Counted from the stretch's first letter, positions 1-8,794 are shown. The stretch: 64,000 nucleotides of DNA from an uncultured Slackia sp. (GCF_934630525.1 NZ_CAKTVX010000010.1:1-64000); one strand, 5' to 3'. Program-made: numbers and translations. The notes: generated by a model from the sequence alone, not told the origin.

Positions 1-7
1 GTTTTAA

Positions 8-81
8 TGGAGCGGGTGACGGGAATCGAACCCGCGTTAGAAGCTTGGAAGGCTTCAGTTCTACCATTGAACCACACCCGC
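8..81 (-). tRNA. tRNA-Gly (anticodon TCC)
   Basis: The minus strand folds as a tRNA of 74 nt with a GCGGGTG/CACCCGC acceptor stem, a GGTTCGATTCC T-arm and an anticodon loop CTTCCAA, which gives anticodon TCC. The CCA end is encoded (8-10). It lies 3 bp from tRNA-Pro on the same strand and is probably co-transcribed with it. Confidence 0.95.
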
Positions 82-84
82 GTA

Positions 85-161
85 TGGTCGGGACGACAGG
101 ATTCGAACCTGCGACATCCTGCTCCCAAAGCAGGCGCGCTACCAAACTGCGCCACGTCCCG
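85..161 (-). tRNA. tRNA-Pro (anticodon TGG)
   Basis: The minus strand folds as a 77-nt tRNA with acceptor stem CGGGACG/CGTCCCG, T-loop GGTTCGAATCC and anticodon loop TTTGGGA, giving anticodon TGG. CCA is encoded at 85-87. It is the promoter-proximal tRNA of the pair. Confidence 0.95.
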
Positions 162-219
162 TCGACCGTTCAGCTTGGCTATTATAACAAAGCGAGGCGT
201 ATGTTCAAGAAAATTTCGC

Positions 220-873
220 TTAATTCGAAAGCGCCCGAATCGCCGCCGCCAATTCGGCTACCTCATGGATGATCGCCGTCGGATTCTCGACCGCGAGTTC
301 TTCCTCGCAGAACATGCCCCATGTAACCGCAATGGTCTTACAGCCGGCAGCATTGCCCGCCGCGATGTCAAACGGAGAATCGCCCACATACACGCATTCC
401 TCGGGCTGCGCGCCCATGCGCTCGCAGCCCAGCAGAATCGGCGCCGGATCGGGCTTGTGTTTCGCGCAATCGTCGGCGCCGATGAGGCACCCAAGATAGG
501 GAGCCGCCCCAACCACCTGAAGCCCGCGCCATGCGAGTGCATGCATTTTCGAGGTCACCACGCCCATCTCGAAGCCCTCCGCGCGAAGAGCCGCCAATTC
601 GTCGACAACTCCTGGGAAAGCCCTTATGAGCTGGTCGTGCGTTGCTTCGTTATGGGATCGATACGCCTTCAGCAAGCGCTGCTGCTCTTCGCTGTTGCGC
701 GCGAAGTCGAGCATCTGCGTCGCGAGCGGCTGGCCAACCTTCGCCATATATTCCGCTTCGGAAAACTGCTTTCCCAGCACTTCTTGCGTGGCATGCTTGA
801 AGCTTTCGAGAATCATGGTGTAGGTATCGACAAGCGTGCCATCGTTGTCGAGCAAAATCGTGGTTAGTGCCAC
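220..873 (-). CDS. HAD-superfamily hydrolase, PpaX/phosphoglycolate phosphatase type
   Basis: This 217-residue protein is a HAD subfamily IA phosphatase. Motif I is DNDGT with the nucleophile and acid/base aspartates at D9 and D11, motif II is VTSK around T107, the motif III lysine lies in KPDP at 140-143, and motif IV is GDSPFD at 164-169. A helical cap occupies about residues 15-85. Such enzymes hydrolyse small phosphate monoesters or pyrophosphate (PpaX) in the cytoplasm; the substrate cannot be told from sequence. The start is GTG at 873, preceded by a purine-rich GAAAGAAG. It is divergent from dtd, with about 230 bp between the two starts. Confidence 0.85.
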   Translation of the reverse strand: MALTTILLDNDGTLVDTYTMILESFKHATQEVLGKQFSEAEYMAKVGQPLATQMLDFARNSEEQQRLLKAYRSHNEATHDQLIRAFPGVVDELAALRAEGFEMGVVTSKMHALAWRGLQVVGAAPYLGCLIGADDCAKHKPDPAPILLGCERMGAQPEECVYVGDSPFDIAAGNAAGCKTIAVTWGMFCEEELAVENPTAIIHEVAELAAAIRALSN

Positions 874-1101
874 CGTATCTTCTTTCTAATCGCGCTGCTT
901 TTCATCCAAACAAATCGGCCCCGCCGCCATGGAAGCCGCAACGCACTTACCTTCGCCCCCGCAACGGCAGTTCTGCCATTGCCGTGCCCGCGCGCCCGCA
1001 AGGCCGCACGCGGCGGCACGATGCCGTATTATTGCACCACCATATACGAACCATCGCCGCCGCGCGGGCGCGTGGCGAGCTTTCCGCGATAGGAGCATGA
1101 C

Positions 1102-1548
1102 ATGAGGGCTTTGGTGCAGCGCGTCACGCACGCAAGCGTGACGGTCGAAGACGAAACGATTGGCACCATCAACGACGGATTCTTGATTTTGCTCGGCGTC
1201 GGGCACGAAGACGCCGAGGCGCAGGCCGACAAGCTGTGGAGCAAGATCTCGAAAATGCGCATTTTCGAAGACGAGAATGGCAAGACCAACCTGAGCCTCG
1301 CGGACGTGCGCGGCGAAGTGCTCGTAGTGAGCCAATTCACGCTCTACGCGAACTGCAAGCGCGGCAATCGCCCGTCGTTTACCGACGCAGGCGCTCCCGA
1401 CGAGGCGAATCGCCTTTACGAGTATTTCGTAAGCCTCGTCGCGCGCGATTTGGGCCATGTGGAAACGGGATCGTTCGGCGCGATGATGCAAGTCGAGCTC
1501 GTCAACGACGGCCCATTCACCATTTGGCTCGATACCGATACGCTGTAA
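1102..1548 (+). CDS. dtd: D-aminoacyl-tRNA deacylase (DTD)
   Basis: DTD hydrolyses D-amino acids (and glycine mischarged on tRNA-Ala) from tRNA and so protects translation. The 148-residue length is standard. The signature SQFT (77-80) with the active-site threonine T80 is present, as is the NRPSF segment (89-93). The C-terminal cross-subunit loop reads NDGPFT (135-140), the place of the Gly-cisPro chirality filter. The start at 1102 has AGGAG six bases upstream; an ATG at 1097 is too close to the ribosome-binding site. The next gene, trpS, is convergent. Confidence 0.95.
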   Translation: MRALVQRVTHASVTVEDETIGTINDGFLILLGVGHEDAEAQADKLWSKISKMRIFEDENGKTNLSLADVRGEVLVVSQFTLYANCKRGNRPSFTDAGAPDEANRLYEYFVSLVARDLGHVETGSFGAMMQVELVNDGPFTIWLDTDTL

Positions 1549-1734
1549 AGCAAAAGCTTGCTCGCCGCCCCTCTCACCCGCGCTACAAGCGCATAAGGCG
1601 CACAGCATGCAGGTAGCGCCTGCGCAACAACGCGGAATGACAAGCGTCAAACAACGAATCGAGCAAGACATGCGGCTTCTGCCAAACGGCGTCGCCCGCA
1701 TTCACGCGCGCTGCGCGGATGGCGCCCACAACCC

Positions 1735-1763
1735 AAAAAGAAAGGAGCCAATCGGCTCCTTTC
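1735..1763 (-). terminator. Intrinsic terminator of trpS
   Basis: A perfect 10-bp stem (1740-1749 with 1754-1763) and an AATC loop are followed, in the minus direction, by five T residues (1739-1735). It lies 44 bp after the trpS stop codon. Confidence 0.85.
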
Positions 1764-1806
1764 TTGCTTCGCAATCGTTTTCGCCGCGAACGCGGGGCTT
1801 TTTCGC

Positions 1807-2856
1807 CTAGTACACCATGCCCATGGCTTCTTGCACTTCACCAAGCGTTTTCTCGGCGACTTCGTTTGCACGACGATTGCCCTCATGCAGCACGTCTTTC
1901 ACGTAATCGAGATCGGCCTCGAACTGGTGACGGCGCTCGCGAATGGGCTCAAAGTAGTTATTCACGGCCTCAGTCGTGTATTTCTTCAGCTGGCCCGAAC
2001 CACCCATGCCGATTTCCTCGGCGATTTCCGCAGCATCGCGACCGGTGCAAATCGCCGCCGTAGAAAGCAGGCCCGACACGCCAGGACGATTCTCGGGGTC
2101 GAACGTAATCATGCGCTCGGAGTCGGTCTGGCTCTTCTTGATGCGCTTGGCGGTTTCTTCGGCCGTCATGGAAATGGAAATGGCATTGCCGTAGCTCTTC
2201 GACATCTTGCGACCGTCGAGGCCTGGAAGCAGCGGCACGTCAGAGAGCAGTGCGTCGACCTCGGGGAACACCTTGCCGTAGCGGTTGTTGAAGCGACGGG
2301 CAATGGTGCGCGTGAGCTCGATGTGGGGCAGCTGGTCGCGACCGACCGGCACCACATTGCCCTTGCAGAACAGAATGTCGCATGCCTGATGGACGGGATA
2401 GGTGAGCAGAAGGCCCGTGAGCTCGTGGCCCGACGCCTCCATCTCGGCCTTCACCGTGGGGTTGCGCTGCAGCTCGGCCTCGCTCACAAGCGAGAGGAAA
2501 GGCAGCATGAGCTGGTTGCACGCCGGCACTGCAGAGTGGCAGTAAATCATGGTCTTGTTCGGATCGAGGCCGCACGCCAAGTAATCCATAACCATGTTGT
2601 ACACGTTGTCTTGAATATGCTCGGTAGTGTCGCGGTCGGTAATAACCTGGTAGTCGGCAATGAGCACATTGGTGCGGCAGCCTTTTTCCTGCAGCTCGAC
2701 ACGGCCTTTCAGCGTGCCGAAATAGTGGCCCAAATGCAGGCGGCCCGTGGGGCGGTCGCCCGTGAGCATGGTGTATTTCTCGGGGTGGACCTCGAGGTCT
2801 GCGGCAATTTCGTCGCTGCGCTTCGATGCCGCTTCGTAGCTTCCTTCGTTGGCCAT
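1807..2856 (-). CDS. trpS: Tryptophanyl-tRNA synthetase
   Basis: Class I synthetase that charges tRNA-Trp. The HIGH-type signature HLGH (41-44) follows TGDRPTGRL, and the KMSKS loop is intact at 217-221. VGRDQLPHIELTR (171-183) is the usual substrate-site helix of this family. The 349-residue length is normal. The start at 2856 is supported by AAAGGG six bases upstream. No T-box leader was recognised in the roughly 150 bp before it. The gene ends at a clear terminator facing dtd. Confidence 0.97.
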   Translation of the reverse strand: MANEGSYEAASKRSDEIAADLEVHPEKYTMLTGDRPTGRLHLGHYFGTLKGRVELQEKGCRTNVLIADYQVITDRDTTEHIQDNVYNMVMDYLACGLDPNKTMIYCHSAVPACNQLMLPFLSLVSEAELQRNPTVKAEMEASGHELTGLLLTYPVHQACDILFCKGNVVPVGRDQLPHIELTRTIARRFNNRYGKVFPEVDALLSDVPLLPGLDGRKMSKSYGNAISISMTAEETAKRIKKSQTDSERMITFDPENRPGVSGLLSTAAICTGRDAAEIAEEIGMGGSGQLKKYTTEAVNNYFEPIRERRHQFEADLDYVKDVLHEGNRRANEVAEKTLGEVQEAMGMVY

Positions 2857-3008
2857 AATGGGCCCTTTCTATTCACGATTAATAAAAACGATTTATCAGC
2901 GAGTCGCGCGCTGGAAGCATCGCGACCCTATCTCGAACTTTGCTATGGTACCACGACTTTCCCTGGCAAAAACGGCAAGGGCCGCTCCACCATGGTATAG
3001 TTGCAGGC

Positions 3009-3644
3009 ATGAATTCTTACACCACCATTGACGGACGCGCCGTCGCAGAAATCGAAGAGAAGAAGAGCCGCTTCATCGCAAGCCTCGCACATGTCGAGAC
3101 TGAAGAAGAAGCACTCGCATTCCTTGACGAAATTCGCGTCGCCAACCGCATGGCGCGCCACAATGTGTACGCTTACGTGCTGCGCGAGGGTGGCGCAGGC
3201 GCAGCTGGCCGTGTGCGCTACTCAGACGACGGCGAGCCACAGAAAACCGCCGGCATGCCAACGCTTGAAGCGCTGCAACATGCGGGGCTCACCGATGTGA
3301 TTTGCGTGGTCACTCGCTATTTCGGCGGCGTGCTCCTGGGCACGGGCGGGCTTGTGCGCGCCTACACGGGCGCCACGCAGGCGGGCATCGAAGCCGCAAC
3401 GAAAGTCGTGGTGTCGAGCTGCGTCGATATTTCCGTGCGCATCGAATACCCGCTCTACGATCAAATGTCCCGCATCGCCTCTGACTGCGGCGCAAAAGTG
3501 CTCGATACGCAATATGCCGAAGCGGTCACGCTCAAGCTGCGCATGCTCGACGGCACCCAGCAACCCCTGCTCGACAAAATCACGGAGCTGTGCCGAGGCC
3601 AAGAACGGGTCGAAGTCGGCGACCCCATCGACGCGATGCTTTAA
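3009..3644 (+). CDS. yigZ: YigZ/IMPACT family protein
   Basis: This 211-residue protein belongs to the YigZ/IMPACT family (UPF0029 N-terminal domain plus a DUF1949-type C-terminal domain). The family hallmarks are visible: KKSRFIA near the N-terminus, SDDGEPQKTAGMP, and TRYFGGVLLGTGGLVRAY in the middle. Its molecular role is not settled; eukaryotic IMPACT regulates Gcn2. I chose the ATG at 3009 because homologues begin with a short segment before the KKSRF motif. There is no Shine-Dalgarno sequence, but TATAGT (2996-3001) lies seven bases upstream of the ATG, which suggests a leaderless mRNA. An in-frame ATG at 2940 would add a non-conserved extension. Confidence 0.88.
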   Translation: MNSYTTIDGRAVAEIEEKKSRFIASLAHVETEEEALAFLDEIRVANRMARHNVYAYVLREGGAGAAGRVRYSDDGEPQKTAGMPTLEALQHAGLTDVICVVTRYFGGVLLGTGGLVRAYTGATQAGIEAATKVVVSSCVDISVRIEYPLYDQMSRIASDCGAKVLDTQYAEAVTLKLRMLDGTQQPLLDKITELCRGQERVEVGDPIDAML

Positions 3645-3703
3645 AAAAACCGGCCTTGAGCGAAACCCCTTTCGAGCCAATCTCGCAGAACATGAAGCCG
3701 GCC
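3643..3703 (-). terminator. Terminator of the ABC-F gene
   Basis: In the minus direction an imperfect GGCCGGCTT...AAGGCCGG outer stem encloses a CGAAA/TTTCG hairpin and is followed by seven T residues (3649-3643). The T-run overlaps the yigZ stop codon, so the convergent genes end almost back to back. Confidence 0.65.
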
Positions 3704-3777
3704 CGCCCCATAATCCCATTTTGCAGAAATGCCCCATCAGCCGGCACGGCAGAGGCCTGTCCTTATCGCGTTTTCGC

Positions 3778-5610
3778 CTACTCCACGCCCAGCGCTTCGG
3801 CGAGCTCAAGCCACTCGTCTTCCATAGCTTCTTTTTTCGCCTTCAAGTCATTGAGTTCGGCCTGCAGTTCGCCTAGGCGCACAAAGTCGGTCGGGTCGGC
3901 GGCAGCCATCTCGGCCTCTTTCGCCTTCACCTTATCGCCCGCGGTACCCATTTTGCGGTTGATGCTCGCCAGGCGCTTCTTCATCTCGCGAAGCTCCTGG
4001 TTCGAATATTTCGGGGCCTCATCGGCACCCGTCGCAGTCGCAGGCGCTTCTTTGCTAACCTGACCAGCAATTTCGGCAAACGAGCGACCGCCCGAGCGCA
4101 CAGCATCGCGCTCATCGAGAAGCTCGAGGTATTCGTCCACGCCGCGCGGGCAATGGCGCAAGTGGCCGTCGATCAGCGCGAACTGGTCGTCGGTCACGCG
4201 CTCCATCAAATAGCGATCGTGCGTCACCATGACAAGCGTGCCCGCCCATGTATCGAGCAAATCCTCCAATACGGCAAGCATATCGGTGTCAAGGTCGTTG
4301 CCCGGCTCGTCGAGAATGAGCACATTAGGTTCTTCCAGAAGAATGAGCAACAGCTGCAAACGGCGCTTTTGACCGCCCGACAAATCATCGATACGCGTAT
4401 ACAAGTGCTTCGACGAAAAGCCGAGGCGTTCGAGCAGCTTGGCGGGCGTGGTTTCCTTTCCATCGACTACAATGCGGCTCTTGTGGCGCGAGAGTACCTC
4501 GGTCACGCGATATTTTCCCAGCTCGTTCAGTTCATCAAGGCGCTGGGAGAGCACAGCGAGCTTCACGGTTTTGCCGATTTTCACAAAGCCCGAGCTCGGA
4601 CGCAACGAGCCGTCGAGCACCGAAAGCAGCGTGGTTTTGCCGGCGCCGTTTTCGCCCAGAATGCCGTAGCGGTCGCCCGGCCCCACGTGCCAGTCGATAT
4701 GGTCGAGCACCGTTTTGTCGCCGAATTTCTCGGTGACGTTCGTGAATTCAACCACCTGCTTGCCCAAACGCTGCATGGCCATAGCGCGCAACTCGAGAGT
4801 ATTGCGCACAGGAGGCTCGCCAGCGATAAGCTCCTCGGCAAGCGCCACGTGAAATTTCGGCTTGGTTGAACGGGCTCGGGCACCGCGCGAAAGCCACGCA
4901 AGCTCTTTGCGCATGAGGTTTTGGCGGCGCTCCTCGGTCACACGCTCGATGCGCTCGCGCTCAACGCGCTGCAGCACATAGGCGGAATAGCCACCCTCGA
5001 ACGGCTCGACTTCGCCATCGTGCACCTCCCACATGCCCGTGCATACCTCGTCGAGGAACCAGCGATCGTGCGTGACGCACAAAAGCGCACCGGAATTACG
5101 CTGCCAGCGGCTATTGAGATGCCGCGCAAGCCACGCAATGGCGCGAATGTCCAAGTGGTTGGTGGGCTCATCCATCATGATGACGTCGTAATCGCCGATA
5201 AGCAGGCGCGCAAGATCGACCCTTCGGCGTTGTCCGCCCGAAAGCGTTCCGACCTTCGCGTTCCAATCGATATCAGCGATGAGCTCAGAGATAATCTCGC
5301 GAATGCGGGGGTCGCTCGCCCATTCGTACTCGGGCGCGTCGCCCACCACCGAATAGCCCACGGTGGCGTCGTCGGAAAGCGAATCGGTTTGACCGAGCAC
5401 GCCGACGGTGAGCCCGCGCGTGCGGCGCACAAGCCCGCCCTCAAGCTCGATTTGCCCGGCGAGCACGCCAAGCAGCGTCGATTTTCCGTCGCCGTTCTTT
5501 CCGACAATGCCGATGCGATCGCCTTCATGCACGCCGAGCGTTACATCGTCGAGCACAAGCTTTGCGGGAAATTCGAGATGGGCGCCTTCGCACCCCATAA
5601 GAAACGCCAC
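3778..5610 (-). CDS. ABC-F family ATPase (Uup/EttA-like)
   Basis: A soluble protein with two tandem ABC ATPase domains and no membrane segment, as in ABC-F proteins that act on the ribosome. The first Walker A is GKNGDGKST (37-45 with my start) and the second is GENGAGKTT. Both signature motifs read LSGGQ, and both Walker B segments are present (IMMDEPTNHLD and LILDEPGNDLD). The linker contains the KPKF segment typical of the inter-domain tether, and the C-terminus (about 540-610) is a charged coiled coil as in Uup. I chose GTG at 5610 because AAAGGA lies eight bases upstream and the conserved region begins there. It follows the moeA-like gene by 51 bp and is probably co-transcribed. Its target drug or ribosomal state is unknown. 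Confidence 0.9.
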   Translation of the reverse strand: MAFLMGCEGAHLEFPAKLVLDDVTLGVHEGDRIGIVGKNGDGKSTLLGVLAGQIELEGGLVRRTRGLTVGVLGQTDSLSDDATVGYSVVGDAPEYEWASDPRIREIISELIADIDWNAKVGTLSGGQRRRVDLARLLIGDYDVIMMDEPTNHLDIRAIAWLARHLNSRWQRNSGALLCVTHDRWFLDEVCTGMWEVHDGEVEPFEGGYSAYVLQRVERERIERVTEERRQNLMRKELAWLSRGARARSTKPKFHVALAEELIAGEPPVRNTLELRAMAMQRLGKQVVEFTNVTEKFGDKTVLDHIDWHVGPGDRYGILGENGAGKTTLLSVLDGSLRPSSGFVKIGKTVKLAVLSQRLDELNELGKYRVTEVLSRHKSRIVVDGKETTPAKLLERLGFSSKHLYTRIDDLSGGQKRRLQLLLILLEEPNVLILDEPGNDLDTDMLAVLEDLLDTWAGTLVMVTHDRYLMERVTDDQFALIDGHLRHCPRGVDEYLELLDERDAVRSGGRSFAEIAGQVSKEAPATATGADEAPKYSNQELREMKKRLASINRKMGTAGDKVKAKEAEMAAADPTDFVRLGELQAELNDLKAKKEAMEDEWLELAEALGVE

Positions 5611-5661
5611 CGATGGGTCCTTTCTTTTCGTGTAACCCGTCGATGATAGCACGCAGACGAG

Positions 5662-6987
5662 CTAATACACTGGACCGATGATCTCAACCTCAAGAAGATC
5701 GCCAACCTGCACAGGCGCCGCTCCGCCTCCCGACGGCATCATGAACAGGGCATTCGCGGCATTTGCCGCAGGCGTGCCCCAATGGCCATGCACTGGGCGC
5801 ACTTCCATTCGACCCTCGGCAGAAACAAACAAGCTCATGGGCTTGAGCCCGAAGAACACGTCGGTCGGACCCGTGGCCTCCAGGGGACGGTCTTCCCCGG
5901 CAGGCTTCTTTTCTTTCTCAGATTGAATATCAGCAGCGCCGCCGCGGCGAGGGGCGGGCATTTCTTCTACAAGCGTCGCCTTCACGACGATGGGGGCCGG
6001 ATTGAGCGAAAGCGCCGCGCGAATAAGCGGCCGCAAATAGAAGCCGAGCGTAACGGCTGCGCCCGCTGACGGACCCGATATGCCTACGATAGGCACGCCA
6101 TCGACCATGGCGTAGGAGCTATGGTGTCCAGGGCCATGGTTGGTTTGGTGGCATATCATCGTACCGATGCTCTCCATAACCTCGCACGCCCAGTCGCCCG
6201 ACCCTTTCGACGAGCCCGCGTTGAGCACGACGATATCGGCCACGGCGCACGCTTCGCGAATCGCAGCCTCGATAGCCGAGGGGCTATCGGACACAACCTG
6301 CATCGGCACGAATTCGCCGCCCCATGCTTCGGTTTTCATTTTTACAACAAGGGAATTCGTCTCGATGTTTTTGCCCCGTGCGACAAATGCGCTGCCAGGA
6401 ATTTGAAGCTCGTCGCCCGTAGGGATAAACGCCACGCGCGGTTTCGCAAGAACGGGCACACTCACGACGTTGCCACCCGCAATGCGAGCTGCCACCTCGG
6501 GCGTGATTTGCTCGCCGGCATGGGCCAAAATATCGCCCGCATGCATGCGCGACCCCACGGGGCGGGTGCCCGCGAAACGCTTCGAGGGCACCGCATTAAT
6601 TTCAACATGCTGTTCATCAGGAGACACCTTTACGTGCTCAATGACAATCGCCGTATCAAACCCCTCGGGCATAGCGACTCCCGTATTAGCGAAATCCCAG
6701 TTCACGCCACGCGTCCAAGCGGACGTATCGGGTATTTTCCCGTCCTCGAAATCGTCGTATCGTACCGCAATGGAATCAAGCGCACAGGTAAGGGCGTTCG
6801 GAGCGTCGAACTGCGCCTCGACATCGCGCGCGAGCACGCGGCCCGCCGCATCGGCAACCGCAATTCGCTCGACACGCAAAGGCGACTCACCTGGATTGCC
6901 CACAACGTCTGCAAACCCGCTTGTCTCAAGCATTCGGCGTACGGCCTCTTCGCGCGTAAGCTCAATATGGCTGGAATGATCCCTCAT
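5662..6987 (-). CDS. moeA: MoeA-like molybdopterin molybdotransferase, divergent
   Basis: The 441-residue protein has MoeA domain order: an N-terminal region, the MogA/GEPH-type binding fold with PTGDEL (189-194), and a C-terminal beta domain. MoeA inserts molybdenum into molybdopterin-AMP. Several family motifs are altered. The usual DNSAMDGYA loop appears here as LTCALDSIA (67-75), keeping one aspartate. The usual GGVS-type glycine loop reads NAGSSKGSGD (256-265), and the late GLPGNP motif reads GISGPS (302-307). Residues 343-378 are a charged insertion in the C-terminal domain. The start at 6987 has GGAAGAGG upstream. Mo enzymes later in the window explain the need for cofactor, but this copy could be a paralogue with a changed role. 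Confidence 0.8.
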   Translation of the reverse strand: MRDHSSHIELTREEAVRRMLETSGFADVVGNPGESPLRVERIAVADAAGRVLARDVEAQFDAPNALTCALDSIAVRYDDFEDGKIPDTSAWTRGVNWDFANTGVAMPEGFDTAIVIEHVKVSPDEQHVEINAVPSKRFAGTRPVGSRMHAGDILAHAGEQITPEVAARIAGGNVVSVPVLAKPRVAFIPTGDELQIPGSAFVARGKNIETNSLVVKMKTEAWGGEFVPMQVVSDSPSAIEAAIREACAVADIVVLNAGSSKGSGDWACEVMESIGTMICHQTNHGPGHHSSYAMVDGVPIVGISGPSAGAAVTLGFYLRPLIRAALSLNPAPIVVKATLVEEMPAPRRGGAADIQSEKEKKPAGEDRPLEATGPTDVFFGLKPMSLFVSAEGRMEVRPVHGHWGTPAANAANALFMMPSGGGAAPVQVGDLLEVEIIGPVY

Positions 6988-7111
6988 GTTCGCCTCTTCC
7001 AAAATCGAGAAGCTTGCCACCACACAGGCGACAGCAGCTTCGAGGAAAGGCCTTCGCCGCTCAAGGCGACGACCGGCCCCTTATTCCATATCGAATGTCC
7101 TCGGTAGAGAA

Positions 7112-7141
7112 TAAAACAAAATCGGCCCCGTAGGGCCGATT
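7112..7141 (-). terminator. Terminator after the thioesterase gene
   Basis: A perfect 9-bp stem AATCGGCCC/GGGCCGATT (7120-7128 with 7133-7141) is followed in the minus direction by a T-rich tract (TTTTGTTTTATT). It begins 9 bp after the thioesterase stop codon. Confidence 0.8.
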
Positions 7142-7149
7142 GTTTTTGA

Positions 7150-7587
7150 CTATTCCGAAGGCTCAAGCACCTGTTGATACATTTCATACAAACTTGGAAG
7201 CTCACGTTTTTGGCTCACCGGCTTGAACGTTTGCTTATCAACGAGCGTAAGCACCGTTTCCCCGACCACGCAGGGCTTTTCGTGCTCAACGTCTTGCCCT
7301 TTGCGATAAACCTCACAGGTATACGTGGTTTTAACGGGAGTCACTTTCGTCACTTTCGTGCGAACGAGAGCTGTGTCGCCGTAGCGAAGCGGCGATCCAT
7401 ACTTCAAATGTACGTCAACCACAGGAGACATGAGCCCTTCAGACTCAATGCGCGCATAGGGATACCCGATTTTCTCAAGAAAGTCGGTGCGAGCAACCTC
7501 GAAATACAGCAGGTAATTCGCGTGATACACCACGCCCATGGCATCGGTTTCGGCATAGCGCACCGGAATTTCAGTTTCAACAACCAT
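7150..7587 (-). CDS. Acyl-CoA thioesterase, YbgC/4HBT hotdog family
   Basis: A 145-residue single hotdog-fold protein of the 4-hydroxybenzoyl-CoA thioesterase/YbgC type. The active-site segment YAETDAMGVVYHANYL (11-26) carries the catalytic aspartate D15. These enzymes hydrolyse acyl-CoA thioesters in the cytoplasm, and the acyl chain preference cannot be read here. I chose ATG at 7587 because GAAGGG lies upstream and homologues start just before the VRYAETD motif; an upstream in-frame ATG at 7629 has no support. It lies downstream of the inverted-repeat element at 7629-7820. Confidence 0.88.
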   Translation of the reverse strand: MVVETEIPVRYAETDAMGVVYHANYLLYFEVARTDFLEKIGYPYARIESEGLMSPVVDVHLKYGSPLRYGDTALVRTKVTKVTPVKTTYTCEVYRKGQDVEHEKPCVVGETVLTLVDKQTFKPVSQKRELPSLYEMYQQVLEPSE

Positions 7588-7628
7588 CAAACAACCCTTC
7601 AATCGCATCAGCGTAAACGAATGAGCCA

Positions 7629-7820
7629 AAAAGTGACAAAAGTTGCGAATCCGGGGGCGCCAAATAGCACTCTGGCATCGATTTCGGCCCTATAGGCCCT
7701 TTGGAATACCCAAAATTGGCTCCCACGGCTCTAAAATGCCATAGATACATTGCTTTTATGGGTCCCCAGTCGGCCAACGAGGTAGACGATGCCCCCGGAT
7801 TCGCAACTTTTGTCACTTTT
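7629..7820. repeat. 192-bp element with perfect 30-bp terminal inverted repeats (MITE-like)
   Basis: The 30 bases at 7629-7658 are the exact reverse complement of 7791-7820. The arms begin AAAAGTGACAAAAGTTGCG from each outer end and end CCGGGGGC inside. The 132-bp centre is non-coding, with a small GGCC-TATA-GGCC palindrome. I see no transposase and no obvious target-site duplication (left flank ends GAGCCA, right flank begins CGCGGG). It lies between metA and the thioesterase gene. It may be a non-autonomous mobile element or a very long RNA hairpin. Confidence 0.8.
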
Positions 7821-7879
7821 CGCGGGCTTCGTTTACGCAAAGCGGCCGAAGGCACTCCAGCCCCCGGCCGTCCCAAACG

Positions 7880-8794
7880 TTACAACGTGCCCAAGTCGTA
7901 AGGCGTAGTCTGATACACATAGTAGTTCAGCCAATTCGTGTAAATAAGCTGGCCCTCAGCACGCCAACTCACAATGGGATCTTGCGAGGGGTCGTCGTTG
8001 GGGTAGTAGTTCTTCGGAACCTTGATATCGATACCCTTGGCAACGTCGCGATCGTACTCAAGCTTGAGGGTATCGCGATCGTATTCGGGGTGGCCGAACA
8101 CAAAGAAGTGCTTGGAATCAGTACTCTTGGCAATCGAGACGCCGCATTCGTCGGAATAAGAGATAACCTCGAGCTTCTGGTTGGCGACGATATCCTCATA
8201 GCGCGTTTCGGAGTTGCGCGAGTGCGGCATCATGGAAACATCGTTAAAACCGCGCACCAGAGGAGACGAAGGCTTGATCAGGCGATTTTCGAAAACGCCA
8301 AAGCACTTCTCGGAAAGATTGTGCTTGGGCACGCCGTAGTGATGGTACAGCGCAGCCTGCGCGCCCCAACACACATGGAGCACGCTGTGAACATTGGTAA
8401 GGCTCCAGTCCATGATTTCAACGAGCTCGGGCCAGTAGTCAACGCTCTCGAAGTCGAGGGTCTCAACGGGGGCTCCTGTAATGATCATGCCGTCGTAGCG
8501 AAGGTCGCGCACCTGGTCAAACGTGCGATAAAACGTCTCAAGGTGATCGGCTGAGACATTTTTTGACTTATGGCTCGCAATGCGAAGCAGGTCGACCTCA
8601 ATTTGCAGCGGGGTGTTCGACAGTTTACGCATGATCTGCGTTTCAGTGACGATTTTGGTGGGCATGAGGTTGAGCAGCAGCACACGCAGCGGACGAATAT
8701 CCTGGTGCATCGCACGATGCTCCGTCATGACGAAGATATTCTCCCCCTCCAGAATAGAAGTCGCTGGCAGGGCATCGGGAATTCGAATGGGCAT
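7880..8794 (-). CDS. metA: Homoserine O-acetyltransferase (MetA family)
   Basis: This 304-residue protein is a full-length MetA-family homoserine acyltransferase, the first committed step of methionine synthesis. The catalytic cysteine is C142 in HVCWGAQAALYHHYG. Residue 111 is glutamate (TGAPVETLDF), the residue that in characterised MetA proteins selects acetyl-CoA, where E. coli has glycine for succinyl-CoA. I therefore predict O-acetylation despite the common 'succinyltransferase' name. This fits the divergent neighbour, an O-acetylhomoserine sulfhydrylase. The start ATG at 8794 has AGGAG just upstream. Confidence 0.95.
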   Translation of the reverse strand: MPIRIPDALPATSILEGENIFVMTEHRAMHQDIRPLRVLLLNLMPTKIVTETQIMRKLSNTPLQIEVDLLRIASHKSKNVSADHLETFYRTFDQVRDLRYDGMIITGAPVETLDFESVDYWPELVEIMDWSLTNVHSVLHVCWGAQAALYHHYGVPKHNLSEKCFGVFENRLIKPSSPLVRGFNDVSMMPHSRNSETRYEDIVANQKLEVISYSDECGVSIAKSTDSKHFFVFGHPEYDRDTLKLEYDRDVAKGIDIKVPKNYYPNDDPSQDPIVSWRAEGQLIYTNWLNYYVYQTTPYDLGTL

